Origin: Methyloversatilis universalis FAM5
GTDB taxonomy: Bacteria; Pseudomonadota; Gammaproteobacteria; Burkholderiales; Rhodocyclaceae
Assembly: GCF_000214035.2 (NCBI RefSeq)
Contig: NZ_AFHG01000043.1
Coordinates: 1 to 64,000, forward strand
Reading direction: 5' to 3'
DNA: 64,000 nucleotides
The notes beneath the pieces were generated by a model. That model did no database searches. It was not told the origin of the DNA and saw only the letters and a list, made by a program, of their open reading frames with translations. Below are positions 44,782-53,128 of this stretch, piece after piece (the first letter of the stretch is position 1; each line of letters starts with the position of its first letter). Position numbers and translations under genes: made by a program.

Positions 44782-44808
44782 AGGGGCATGTCGTGATGAG
44801 ACTGAACT

Positions 44809-45336
44809 TCAGCGCAGAGAGGGGCTACCGCTTCTCCGCGGAGAGCTTCGTCTTGTCGGCTGTTCTTTGGGAGAACGCATCAACACCTGGATGACAGATG
44901 GATTCGCCTGCTGGAGCCGGTCCGCTTCCACTCGATAGCCATACAGTTGGTGTAAGCAGAGGGCCACGGCGCAGGACCTGGAGAATCCGCCTTGGCAATG
45001 GACGACTATCGTATGGACAGCCCCAGGGAGGTCTTCGACAAAGCGACGGATGAGAGCGGCCTGATTGTCTGTAAAAGCGCCGGACAGTTTTGCCTGGGCC
45101 CTTGTGGACAGCTCTTTACTCAGGAAGTCCACGTCATGGAATTCCAACCGTAGCAGGTATGCGAATCCGTCGAGGGCTGCTGGTGGCGTGTTCGGCGTTG
45201 TTATGGAGATGATGGCGACGGACGAAAGGCGAGGCAGTTGCTCCGCCTCGTGCCTGGAGACGGCAAACACCTGTCGCCTGTTTTGCAGTATCGGGTGGTA
45301 CAGGTGGTTTATGACGTCCTTCAATCGTTGATGCAT
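44809..45336 (-). CDS. Dual-specificity / tyrosine phosphatase-like protein (175 aa)
   Basis: The catalytic loop HCQGGFSRS (about residues 114-122) fits the C-x5-R signature of cysteine-dependent protein phosphatases, preceded by strand TIVVH. The likely general acid lies in the loop with FHDVDFLSKEL (about 68). The last 25 residues are Arg/Ser-rich and unstructured. Such small phosphatases occur in phages and mobile elements; the substrate is unknown. The reading frame seems intact. Confidence 0.78.
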   Translation of the reverse strand: MHQRLKDVINHLYHPILQNRRQVFAVSRHEAEQLPRLSSVAIISITTPNTPPAALDGFAYLLRLEFHDVDFLSKELSTRAQAKLSGAFTDNQAALIRRFVEDLPGAVHTIVVHCQGGFSRSCAVALCLHQLYGYRVEADRLQQANPSVIQVLMRSPKEQPTRRSSPRRSGSPSLR

Positions 45337-45434
45337 GTGGCGCCTCGGGTCATCGAGGGGGTCGTAACAGAGTCGGTAGCTTCAGTCTATATGCTTGCCG
45401 CCTGCTTAAGCCTACGGTCTGCCACAAGGCTTAG

Positions 45435-46058
45435 TTAATACTTCTCGTGGTTCATGAGAGCGCGTAGGTGACGTGCTTCGCCTGCGTAGCTCTTTGCTCG
45501 GCCAACATCGTCCTTCATGGCTTCGATAGCCTGCTGAGCATCGGGGTCAGTGAAGACCTTCTCTACTTTGCGGACAAGAGCGAACAGGTTCCAGGCTGCG
45601 ATGAGGACTAGGTCTTGGATAGGCTCGTCGATGTAGGCGTCGCCCACGGCTTTCTTCCTGCCCGTCGCTCCGTGCCAGCGCGGATTTTTCATGAAACTAG
45701 GCACGCTGTCGGGTCCGAAGGACAGAAGATACCCATGGACAAGGCTATTGCGGTACTCGTTCAAGTCCTCGGCGGCATGTGCAGCGACCTTTAGGACGGC
45801 ATTGCATTTGTCGCTCAGTTTGGGGTTGCCCTCACCCAGCATCTTGAACTGTGCCTCGGTGTTCATTGTCTCGGTGAAAGGGCGAACGCCTTCAATGTCC
45901 CTCTCGCTCAAGGCCCACAGGGCGCGCTCGAGCGTGTTCTCGAAAAGACCGTAGGCAGTGATAAAAGCGCCAATTAGCATCAGATGGTTCGACTGAAGGC
46001 CAAACCGCATCAGTCGTTCCTGGATGTCCAAGGACTTCTCTGTATAGTCGTACGGCAT
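45435..46058 (-). CDS. Hypothetical protein with a HEPN-like R-x4-H motif (207 aa)
   Basis: Starting at ATG 46058 (MPYDYTEKS); the frame is open 39 nt further. It is entirely helical. EYRNSLVHG (about residues 112-120) fits the R-(N/D/H)-x3-H motif of HEPN nucleases, and the preceding helices (LMLIGAFITAYGLFENTLERALWAL) resemble the packing helices of MAE_28990/HEPN-like proteins. HEPN proteins are often RNases in toxin-antitoxin or abortive systems, while some are inactive. No partner nucleotidyltransferase is adjacent. It lies 270 nt downstream of the recombinase operon. Confidence 0.7.
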   Translation of the reverse strand: MPYDYTEKSLDIQERLMRFGLQSNHLMLIGAFITAYGLFENTLERALWALSERDIEGVRPFTETMNTEAQFKMLGEGNPKLSDKCNAVLKVAAHAAEDLNEYRNSLVHGYLLSFGPDSVPSFMKNPRWHGATGRKKAVGDAYIDEPIQDLVLIAAWNLFALVRKVEKVFTDPDAQQAIEAMKDDVGRAKSYAGEARHLRALMNHEKY

Positions 46059-46327
46059 TACCTCCTCCGTTCCGGGGCGCCGCCCCCGAACTCGCACTCA
46101 GCGGGAGACCGCCGCTTCGCGGAATGTTCGGGATTGGTTCGCTATGCGACAGCCAAGACCAGCAGTTGCACCGTATCTGATGAGTGGGCCGTAACCTGAA
46201 CGATGTATTTGCCGAATCGCCACCGCCAACCGGCATATTTAGCCCCTCGGTCCCAATAAGCCTGAACCTCGGTGGAATATTCGCGACTGATGTCCTCGCC
46301 ACTTCGCCCACCAATTGGCTCTGCTCG

Positions 46328-46981
46328 TTACTGGTTGCCATCAGCTAACCCCAGCAGCAGATGCTTTTGCTGTTGTAGCCATTCAAGATAGGCTGTCGCT
46401 CGTTCAGGACCGATGACCACTCGCTGACTCGTCCGTGCAGACAAGTCCACGATGGATTTCCTCTCGAAATTGATGACCATCGAGTCTTTGAGTCGCTCCA
46501 GCAGAGCCGTCAGCGCCATCGCCGTATCAACGAAAGCTAAATAATCCGCATTACTCCCACCAGGAGCAGGAAGCACCCCCTCAGCCGGAGCTGAAAGCGC
46601 GGGCACCTCTTCCTTTCGCTGGATGTAGGTCTCCAATCGCTTCAACTTGTCCTGCAAATTCGAATTTTCCAGCTTCAGTGCAAGCATCCGAGCCCGCAAT
46701 ACCTCCGGAGGCGCATCCTCATCCCGCACTGCAGCCCATTGAGTCTCCGGTATCCCCGAATGTTCAGCCAGTAGGCTTTTGTACCGGGGGTTGCGCATGA
46801 GCGTCGTGCGGTGAATGTTGGTAATGGCGCCAAGGTATTCCGCCAAGGCGCCCAGAGACCTGAAGACCATCTTGTGCTTCTTGCACTTGGCCAACTCGCT
46901 CTTGATGAGGGCAAGGGCCTGTTGTTCCCGCTCATCATTGAATTTTTTAATATTGGCCGCACCGCGAAGAGACTTGGTCAT
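46328..46981 (-). CDS. Third protein of the recombinase operon (DUF6262/TnpC-like, 217 aa)
   Basis: Overlaps the large recombinase gene by ATGA, so it is translationally coupled. The N-terminus is basic and helical with an HTH-like stretch (SLGALAEYLGAITNIHRTTLMRNPRYKSLL, about 45-75). A coiled coil follows (LKLENSNLQDKLKRLETYIQRKEEV, about 120-145). This layout recalls TnpC of Tn554 and DUF6262 proteins that accompany paired tyrosine recombinases and modulate orientation or efficiency of integration. The family name is from pattern recall and is only moderately certain. Confidence 0.75.
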   Translation of the reverse strand: MTKSLRGAANIKKFNDEREQQALALIKSELAKCKKHKMVFRSLGALAEYLGAITNIHRTTLMRNPRYKSLLAEHSGIPETQWAAVRDEDAPPEVLRARMLALKLENSNLQDKLKRLETYIQRKEEVPALSAPAEGVLPAPGGSNADYLAFVDTAMALTALLERLKDSMVINFERKSIVDLSARTSQRVVIGPERATAYLEWLQQQKHLLLGLADGNQ

Positions 46982-49900
46982 TCAGACTCTCCAATGCGCA
47001 AATGACCTGAAGCAGGCAAGGCGGGTTGGCGAGTCAATTGGTTGCCCAGCTCAGAGAGAGACAACTGATTTGCCCGCATCACCGTCTTCAGTAAACTCGC
47101 CGCAAGCGTGACGTCCGCTGGGCCAGGCAGTTCAGAAAGAAAGTCTCGGTTATCCCGACCTCCCAAAAGGCGCCGCCGGATACCGCTGGCCACCGCTTGA
47201 ACCTGAGGAGTTTGCATTGTCGGATAGGCATTAGATTCTGCTATCCGACAAAGAAGAAACTCGACTTCGCTCGAGTTCCTCACCACCCGCTGCAAATGCT
47301 GACGAACGATTTCTGGCTCTTCTGCGTGATAAAAGTTAGCATCGTCACTTGAGCCGCCTTTTGCCACGATTTCAGCGTGCGACTTGGCAAGAACTTCTTC
47401 GCTCAGTTGCCAGCCAATCCATTCGTTAGTATCCAGTTCAACTGAATCCCATAACTCATCGGCACCGTCAAGCTCTCCAGCCTCTTCTAAAGTGTCGGAT
47501 TGCTTCAACTGGTAGCGTATTCGCTCCAGAAGGGCGTTCTTCTTTGCCGCAATGGCAGGCAGATGGTCGATACCCTTTAGCGCCAGCGGACACATTCCAC
47601 AGCGCTTGAAATCACCGACGGACTTCACGACGTCTGCAGGGCACTCATCGCCAACTGGACATATATGTGTGGGATGAAACCGCACCAGACTCATCGGGCC
47701 GTTTCGTAATTCCTCGATGGCCTCAGCGCTCAAGTTCTCAGTTTCCGCCGTATTCCAAAGGGTAATCGCGGGCATGACGCGGAACTGTTGAATTGCCGCT
47801 TCTCGGTTCGCCATAAAGCTTCGCGCCATGGCGCTATCGGGCTTGTCTGGCCGAACGTACGCTGCATTATCTTGCTCGAATCGCTCTGCATCACCGAAGA
47901 TTGCACGGTCTGCCGCCTCAAGTCTTTCATGCAAATCTTCAGCCCGAGGTGCTTGATAGTACCCGGTCACAGCGGTGCTGCTATGACCGAGCTCCATTGC
48001 AATATCCGAAGTCTCCATCAACCCTTGCCGATTGGTAGCATATGTCGCTCGGCAAGCATGTGGGGTATTGATTGTCCGAATGGAGACGGGGCAATACCGC
48101 GTGCCGTCCTCCGATACGATTACTTTGGGCTCGGCACTGCTCTTAGCCCTGGGTATAGAAGTGACTTTGACAAACAATGTACGCCGACCTAGCACTCCTG
48201 AGTAGAACTCCTGGAACCCCACCAACAACAAAACCCAATAATCCTGGTAAATATTTTCCGTAATCGGATTAGCCGACGAGGCTCCTCTAAACAAAGGAAC
48301 AATATGCCCGAAGCGTGAGTTTTTACGGCCTTTATAGGGCACCGCCTCATCCATATCCGGCTCATCTATGCTGCATTGGAACGCGTTTTCTCGAAGCAAC
48401 AGGGACCGTACGCGGAATACGATGTCGGGAACCCACGGCTTCGGCTTCGTTTTATCGGTATTCACAAACAGCCGATAGATATAGCGCCCCGAGGGCTGAA
48501 AGGAAAACTCATGGATAGCTTGTTCTCCACGGTTCTCTTGGTCCCATGTTCTTCTGTCAAGCCATCGCAGCCCCGAAAGACGCGACCCTGTCTCAACCGC
48601 AGCAACTAATACCCGAACAACGGTCAGGTGCGGCACGAAGCGTTCAATCGGGGCGCCCCCCTCGCCCTTAAATAGTCGGGTTACCCAACTAAAAACATTT
48701 GGAACGTGAGTTATGGGAGCAAGCCTCCCCCTCACTCGAACAAAGGGGACAAACCCCTGCACCGAGGTGTCCAACCAGCGCATTAGGCTGAGTTGCCGAA
48801 GTTCATCGATGCTGAATTCGTTTGCCAAGCACTTTCCCAACAAGTATTCACCCATGGCCTCCACAGCGTAGACATAATGAATCAAGTAGCTGTAGGCCGC
48901 TTTTGGGAACACAACTTTGGAGGTCTTAGTCCTTTTCGAAACGCGAGGCAGGTCAAACTCGTCGAATATCGGATTTCTAAAATCAGGGCCAGCTATTTCC
49001 TTCTCTTCTGAAAAGAACGACTCAACAAAGCGGAAAAATAGCTGAATGTGCTTCAATGCAACATATTGGCTCTCACGGCCACGGCGTAACCTCAATAGCT
49101 CGGGGAATGTCGCCGGATATTGCTCTAGCGGTTCATCGACAGAACGATAAAAGAAGGCATAGCGCCCAAAGTCCTTTGGCGCCGTAGGCAGCCGAACGAG
49201 CGAATCCGGATAAAGCTCCTTCCACCACGGCAAATAGAGAAACAGATAGTCGGAGAGGTGGTTGAGTGACGAGGTAATGCTTTTCTCATCCTCGTACCCC
49301 TTTACCTCCTTGCGATGCTTCAAGAACGCTTTCATGGCTGTCCGCCAATGCATCACAAGACCATCATAAGAAACGTGGTCCCTACCTGGGTACCGTGGCA
49401 GTTCGACAAGCCAATCAAAACCACCCCGTCTCTTGCCCGAATATTCTTGATAATACGTTAGCGCATCGGCATGGCGCTTAGATTTGGCAAGAGCAAGAAA
49501 TTCTTCAACATCCTTTTCCGAAAGTTCACCGACCACTTTCGAGTTGGCTCTTCTTCTTTTAGGGAGTAAGTTATTGTCAGACTTTGTATCTGACTTTTCG
49601 TGCGCCAGCACGAAATCAGCAAACGACTGTTCGAGGATATTTCCTGTAGTCCATTGCGAATATCTAACTAGCTCGTCGGAGGAGTAGCTAACACTTTCTG
49701 GAAATGCCTTCCGTAGTTCAGCGAGAAACAAGACCCAAGGCACTGGGGATGTAATGGCAGGCATGCCGCTTTGACCTGCCATGAACTGGCGTTGCGCCCT
49801 GTGGAGTTCAGCCAATTCATCAAGGCGGACATCCCCTATGTTGCCCCATGAAGCCGCAAAAATCACTCGTGGCATGTAATAGAACATACGGCGGGCATCG

Positions 49901-50412
49901 CCTTCAGCAATTCCCTCAGGAGGACTCTCGGGGTTGAATTTTCGGGTAAAGGCATACACCTCACTACCAATTGGCACAGGGTCAAAATACGTACCGGGCG
50001 AGAACACCGTAGGTAACAGAATGGCCTTTTGCTGCCAGAGTTCGACCAGCAGCAGTTTGAAACCCTGTTTGATGGCTGGGATTGCGCAAGCGGGGGGCCG
50101 TAACCCGTGAAGGTTTTCTTCTAACTGGTCTAGCAGGTCGCTTAAACCCTCATTGCGGCTATTCAGCGCTGAAAAACTTAAGGCTGTATCTAAAAAGTTG
50201 CCACCAAACTCCGCTTTTGACCGAACATTGGCAGCTGAAAACAAATACTGGAACCCGTGCGGTGAGTCCCACTTAAGACGAGCAGGCGGTAGCCCGTAGC
50301 GCCCTTCCAAATGAGCCAGAACCGTGTTTATCCCGCGGCGAATTATGACATTCATGTCCATCACGGGGCAGAGGACAATGCGGTCTGTCGCGTTAATCAC
50401 GGCGGTCTCCAT
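46978..50412 (-). CDS. Large tyrosine recombinase of the element (about 1144 aa)
   Basis: The preferred start is ATG 50412, which overlaps the upstream recombinase gene by 20 nt; GTG 50400 with GGAG 7 nt before it is an alternative, and the frame is open to 50517. The catalytic domain lies in residues about 620-830: TGSRLSGLRW (first Arg), then PHACRATYATN (H-x-x-R), MELGHSSTAVTGYY (His and the Tyr nucleophile). Long N- and C-terminal extensions of about 600 and 300 residues hold several Cys (CPVGDECPADV, CGMCPLAL) that may bind zinc. This is about twice the size of Tn554 TnpB. Its AT-rich composition differs from the backbone. Confidence 0.88.
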   Translation of the reverse strand: METAVINATDRIVLCPVMDMNVIIRRGINTVLAHLEGRYGLPPARLKWDSPHGFQYLFSAANVRSKAEFGGNFLDTALSFSALNSRNEGLSDLLDQLEENLHGLRPPACAIPAIKQGFKLLLVELWQQKAILLPTVFSPGTYFDPVPIGSEVYAFTRKFNPESPPEGIAEGDARRMFYYMPRVIFAASWGNIGDVRLDELAELHRAQRQFMAGQSGMPAITSPVPWVLFLAELRKAFPESVSYSSDELVRYSQWTTGNILEQSFADFVLAHEKSDTKSDNNLLPKRRRANSKVVGELSEKDVEEFLALAKSKRHADALTYYQEYSGKRRGGFDWLVELPRYPGRDHVSYDGLVMHWRTAMKAFLKHRKEVKGYEDEKSITSSLNHLSDYLFLYLPWWKELYPDSLVRLPTAPKDFGRYAFFYRSVDEPLEQYPATFPELLRLRRGRESQYVALKHIQLFFRFVESFFSEEKEIAGPDFRNPIFDEFDLPRVSKRTKTSKVVFPKAAYSYLIHYVYAVEAMGEYLLGKCLANEFSIDELRQLSLMRWLDTSVQGFVPFVRVRGRLAPITHVPNVFSWVTRLFKGEGGAPIERFVPHLTVVRVLVAAVETGSRLSGLRWLDRRTWDQENRGEQAIHEFSFQPSGRYIYRLFVNTDKTKPKPWVPDIVFRVRSLLLRENAFQCSIDEPDMDEAVPYKGRKNSRFGHIVPLFRGASSANPITENIYQDYWVLLLVGFQEFYSGVLGRRTLFVKVTSIPRAKSSAEPKVIVSEDGTRYCPVSIRTINTPHACRATYATNRQGLMETSDIAMELGHSSTAVTGYYQAPRAEDLHERLEAADRAIFGDAERFEQDNAAYVRPDKPDSAMARSFMANREAAIQQFRVMPAITLWNTAETENLSAEAIEELRNGPMSLVRFHPTHICPVGDECPADVVKSVGDFKRCGMCPLALKGIDHLPAIAAKKNALLERIRYQLKQSDTLEEAGELDGADELWDSVELDTNEWIGWQLSEEVLAKSHAEIVAKGGSSDDANFYHAEEPEIVRQHLQRVVRNSSEVEFLLCRIAESNAYPTMQTPQVQAVASGIRRRLLGGRDNRDFLSELPGPADVTLAASLLKTVMRANQLSLSELGNQLTRQPALPASGHLRIGESE

Positions 50413-51826
50413 CTGGGTCACGAGGAATAGCGAGCAATTGGTCCTCGCGGAGCCCCAAAAGGTATTGGTCGGCTTGAGCCAAGCGCCGCTCGATACTTCT
50501 ACGCTTCTTTCGGGCATAGATTCGGGTGCTGCTGATGCTCTTGTGCCCCATCAACACTTGAACTTCAGCCAATTCAAGGCCGAAGAGCCCCTTTTCGGGG
50601 TCCACTGGAAAATCATTCACCATATAGACGCCGTAGAGGTGCCGGAGCGAATGCAGAGTCCAGTGTTTCTTGCCCACATTCGGCTGAGGCACAGAAGCCC
50701 GCTCGCAAGCCGCCTTGAAACTCTTATTCAGCGCGGCGTCTGAGGCCCCCACATAGGGCTTCCCGCGCAACCCCGGTTCGACGTACTGAAACACGTAGTC
50801 GCCTTCTGATTTATTGCGCGGCGGGACATATTCAGTTTTCACATACTGTTCCAGAGCCTGGAAGAACGCCTGCCTGAATGGCTGAATCAGGTAGGTCATG
50901 GAAACCTCTCTTCCCTTGAAACGAGCCTGCTCTTGCACGGTCAAATCTCCGCCAAGCCTTCTTCCGAGCGGGTCGAGCACGTAGATTCTTTGGTTTTGAA
51001 TATCGATGTCTGACCATTGGAGGTTCAGTGCTTCGCTGACTCGAATTCCCGAGGCAGCCAACAGAAGCCATAAGGCTCGGTCCCGCCACGACGTGGCTGC
51101 GCTTGCCAGGGGAAGAACATAATCGAGAGGGAAATCGGGATTGCGCAAGTCCGTCTGAATAGGCTCCGACGGATTTACCAACCTGCGAGGCCTCGTGAGG
51201 CCTTCGCCTCGAAAACGCATCACGCTTCCCAGCACGGAATTCATGCGCATGTTTCGCTTCTCAGCTGCAGATAACCTATCAGCACCGGAAAGCGCCGCAA
51301 TCAGTGAGGAGTAGGAATCCTGGTGTTCCAAGCCAAGGAGCTTGGCTCGCTCAAACGCCTCAACGGCCAAGGATTCAGAAAGACGCAGAAATCGATTGAT
51401 TGCCGCTAATGTATTGCTGAAGCTGTTAGCCGCTATGGGTTTGCGTTCCAAGGCATGACAGACATCCGCAAGCCATTTGTTTTCAGGACTTTGCTGGAGG
51501 GACGCAGATACGCGCGCGCACACCACTCGCGTGCCATCCCTTAAGATGACCGGATAGGTATCGATAACTTCGTTGAGATGGCGCTTACTGGGGGCCGAGG
51601 AGGCTCCAAACGCCTTCGCCTCGACAAGATAATCTAAGAAGCCTGCGACGACTTCGGCATAGCGCTTCTGAGTCGCAAAAGCGTAATCCCAATTTTTCTC
51701 ACAAAAATAGGAAAACGCTGGAACGGGTATCCCCTGCTCATCGAGAAGTACCCAAGTCGTGTGTCCGAGTCTATCGGTCTCAACACGCACGAAATTTTTC
51801 AAACCAGCCATAGACCACCTGTGCAA
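50393..51826 (-). CDS. Tyrosine recombinase of the element (477 aa)
   Basis: First gene of the recombinase operon, about 115 nt inside the right end. The N-terminal SAM-like core-binding domain is followed by a catalytic domain with ASGIRVSEALNLQW (Arg I), a Lys-bearing beta hairpin region, HSLRHLYGVYM (H-x-x-R), VLMGHKSISSTRIYARK (His and Tyr nucleophile). All catalytic residues appear present. It is about 475 residues, longer than XerC/D or phage integrases. It probably works with the large recombinase encoded downstream, as in two-recombinase elements. Confidence 0.9.
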   Translation of the reverse strand: MHRWSMAGLKNFVRVETDRLGHTTWVLLDEQGIPVPAFSYFCEKNWDYAFATQKRYAEVVAGFLDYLVEAKAFGASSAPSKRHLNEVIDTYPVILRDGTRVVCARVSASLQQSPENKWLADVCHALERKPIAANSFSNTLAAINRFLRLSESLAVEAFERAKLLGLEHQDSYSSLIAALSGADRLSAAEKRNMRMNSVLGSVMRFRGEGLTRPRRLVNPSEPIQTDLRNPDFPLDYVLPLASAATSWRDRALWLLLAASGIRVSEALNLQWSDIDIQNQRIYVLDPLGRRLGGDLTVQEQARFKGREVSMTYLIQPFRQAFFQALEQYVKTEYVPPRNKSEGDYVFQYVEPGLRGKPYVGASDAALNKSFKAACERASVPQPNVGKKHWTLHSLRHLYGVYMVNDFPVDPEKGLFGLELAEVQVLMGHKSISSTRIYARKKRRSIERRLAQADQYLLGLREDQLLAIPRDPDGDRRD

Positions 51827-51850
51827 CAGGACGCGAACAATCTAGCGCCA

Positions 51851-51926
51851 TTAGTTGCACAGTGCAAGAACTAATCGTCAGGCTTGATTTAACTAGGCTT
51901 TAAGGTGCTGCACTAGGTGCACAAAA
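51851..51926. promoter_or_regulatory. Palindromes between the right end and the recombinase genes
   Basis: TTGCAC-A-GTGCAA sits within TTAGTT...AACTAA (51851-51873). TGCAC-TAG-GTGCA lies nearer the end (around 51909-51921). The left end carries a related TGCAC-ATC-GTGCA at 31760-31772. Sites of this form at both ends may bind the recombinases, and those here may also control the recombinase promoter. Confidence 0.5.
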
Positions 51927-51929
51927 ACC

Positions 51930-51941
51930 GGGTTAAGATAA
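51930..51941 (-). repeat. Right terminal inverted repeat of the element
   Basis: Reads TTATCTTAACCC on the minus strand, 11 of 12 identical to the left end, and abuts the right copy of the 6-bp core GAACTC (51942-51947). Confidence 0.85.
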
Positions 51942-52011
51942 GAACTCACGAACGCCTTGCGACGTTGCCGGTTTTCAAGACCGGTGCATTCAACCACTCT
52001 GCCAAGCTTCC
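51942..52011 (-). pseudogene. tRNA-Ser(UGA) 5' fragment, separated by the mobile element
   Basis: Minus-strand 5' part of the chromosomal tRNA-Ser: acceptor GGAAGCT, D-arm, anticodon arm CCGGT-CTTGAAA-ACCGG (anticodon UGA, no intron), variable arm AACG...CGTT, and T-stem GTGAG with TTC, ending at the core GAGTTC. The remaining bases are at 31673-31692. The inserted element supplies TTATCTTAACCC, which cannot form a T-arm, so this copy is not functional. A possible promoter (TTTCAA, 16 nt, TAGACT) upstream would now read into the recombinase operon. Confidence 0.93.
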
Positions 52012-52150
52012 GGATGCCGCCTGCCGGGCGCGGAGCCGCGCGGGGCAAGGGTTGTGATGAGGGGCGAAGTCTAGCACGGGCCGCTGTCATTGAAACTTCG
52101 CCCCCCCTGCGATAGTCTTTAGAACACTAACTATCCTTCGGGAGACTTTG

Positions 52151-52840
52151 ATGCAACCGCAATTCCAGAGCATGCAGACCACCGGTTCGATCGCGGTCGG
52201 CCAGAACCGTGTGCTGCGCAACACCTATCTGATGCTGGCCGTGTCCATGGTGCCGACGCTGATCGGTGCGCTGGTGGGCATACAGATGCGCTTCTCCTTC
52301 TTCGCCGGCAGCCCGCTGGTGTCTTTCCTGGTGTTCATGGGCGTGGCCTGGGGCTTCATGTGGGGCATCGAGAAGAACAAGAACAGCGGGCTGGGCGTGG
52401 CCCTGCTGCTGGGCTTCACCTTCTTCATGGGCCTGATGCTGAGCCGCGTCCTGCAGGTGGCGCTGGGCTTCTCGAACGGCGGCAGCATCATCGCGATGGC
52501 CGCCGGCGGCACCGCGGCGACCTTCTTCGTGCTGTCGTCGATTGCGGCGACCACGAAGCGCGATTTCTCCGGCATGAGCAGCTTCCTGACCGTGGGCGCC
52601 ATCGTGCTGCTGCTGGCCATCGTCGCCAACATCTTCCTGCAGATTCCGGGCCTGTACCTCGCGATCTCGGCCGGCATCGCGCTGCTGTCGGCGGCCTGGA
52701 TGCTGTACGACATCCAGAACATCGTGCGCGGCGGTGAAACCAACTACGTGAGCGCTTCGCTGTCGGTATATCTGAACCTGTACAACCTGTTCGTCAGCCT
52801 GATCAATCTGCTGATGGCACTGACCGGCCAGCGCGAATAA
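52151..52840 (+). CDS. Bax inhibitor-1 / YccA family membrane protein
   Basis: 229 residues with seven predicted TM helices, e.g. SPLVSFLVFMGVAWGFMWGI and FLTVGAIVLLLAIVANIFLQIPG. The family signature near the C-terminus, AAWMLYDIQNIVRGGETNYVSASLSVYLNLYNLF as landmarks YDIQNI, GGETNYV and LYLN-like SVYLNLYNLF, is clear. YccA binds and modulates the FtsH protease in E. coli; a similar role is assumed. The start is ATG 52151 with GGGAG upstream. It is monocistronic and ends before a strong terminator. Confidence 0.92.
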   Translation: MQPQFQSMQTTGSIAVGQNRVLRNTYLMLAVSMVPTLIGALVGIQMRFSFFAGSPLVSFLVFMGVAWGFMWGIEKNKNSGLGVALLLGFTFFMGLMLSRVLQVALGFSNGGSIIAMAAGGTAATFFVLSSIAATTKRDFSGMSSFLTVGAIVLLLAIVANIFLQIPGLYLAISAGIALLSAAWMLYDIQNIVRGGETNYVSASLSVYLNLYNLFVSLINLLMALTGQRE

Positions 52841-52861
52841 ATCCCGCTGTCACCGGATAAA

Positions 52862-52899
52862 CAAAAGCCCCGGGGGCGAAAGCGTCCGGGGCTTTTTGT
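52862..52899. terminator. Strong terminator after the BI-1/YccA gene
   Basis: GC-rich stem (AAAAGCCCCGG / CCGGGGCTTTT) closed by a short loop containing GCGAAAGC, followed by a T-run on the plus strand and an A-run before it, so it could also work in reverse. Confidence 0.92.
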
Positions 52900-52964
52900 T
52901 GACCGCTGGTTTTCGCGGCCTGACGGCTTCTGCTTGATGAGCGCCGCGCGACTGCCCAGGCAGC

Positions 52965-53051
52965 ATCGCGGCGAGGGCGCCGCTCCCACGCGCTCCCACG
53001 AATCCGGCCACAGACTGCGGACACCCGTGGGAGCGGCGCCCTCGCCGCGAT
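52965..53051. repeat. REP-like long inverted repeat
   Basis: Perfect 26-bp arms (52965-52990 and 53026-53051) containing GCGGCGAGGGCGCCGCTCCC, separated by 35 nt, lying between the YccA terminator and the rlmD stop. A single related unit occurs at 56781-56805. The motif CGTGGGAGCGGCG resembles extragenic palindromic repeats of other proteobacteria. Confidence 0.85.
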
Positions 53052-53128
53052 ATGGCCGTTGAAGGGGCACAGAGCCCCCTTCAGGCGCTGCATGGGGGAG
53101 CCGCTCCTTCTCCCGCCGGTCAGCCCGC

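Larger units (their letters stand above)
31699..51941. mobile_element. 20.2-kb integrative element inserted in tRNA-Ser(UGA)
   Basis: The boundaries are defined by two halves of one tRNA-Ser gene outside, a 6-bp direct repeat GAACTC at both junctions (31693-31698 and 51942-51947), and 12-bp terminal inverted repeats inside (31699-31710 and 51930-51941, 11 of 12 identical). The right end encodes two tyrosine recombinases and a small third protein in one minus-strand operon. This recalls the TnpABC set of Tn554 elements and the multi-recombinase GInt islands. Cargo: an intron-containing tRNA-Ser, an ABC-3C/Lamassu-like module, a regulator pair, chromate resistance, a His-tailed exporter, antitoxin-like regulators, a phosphatase and a HEPN-like protein. 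Unlike usual tRNA-targeting islands it does not rebuild the tRNA it enters. Confidence 0.88.
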
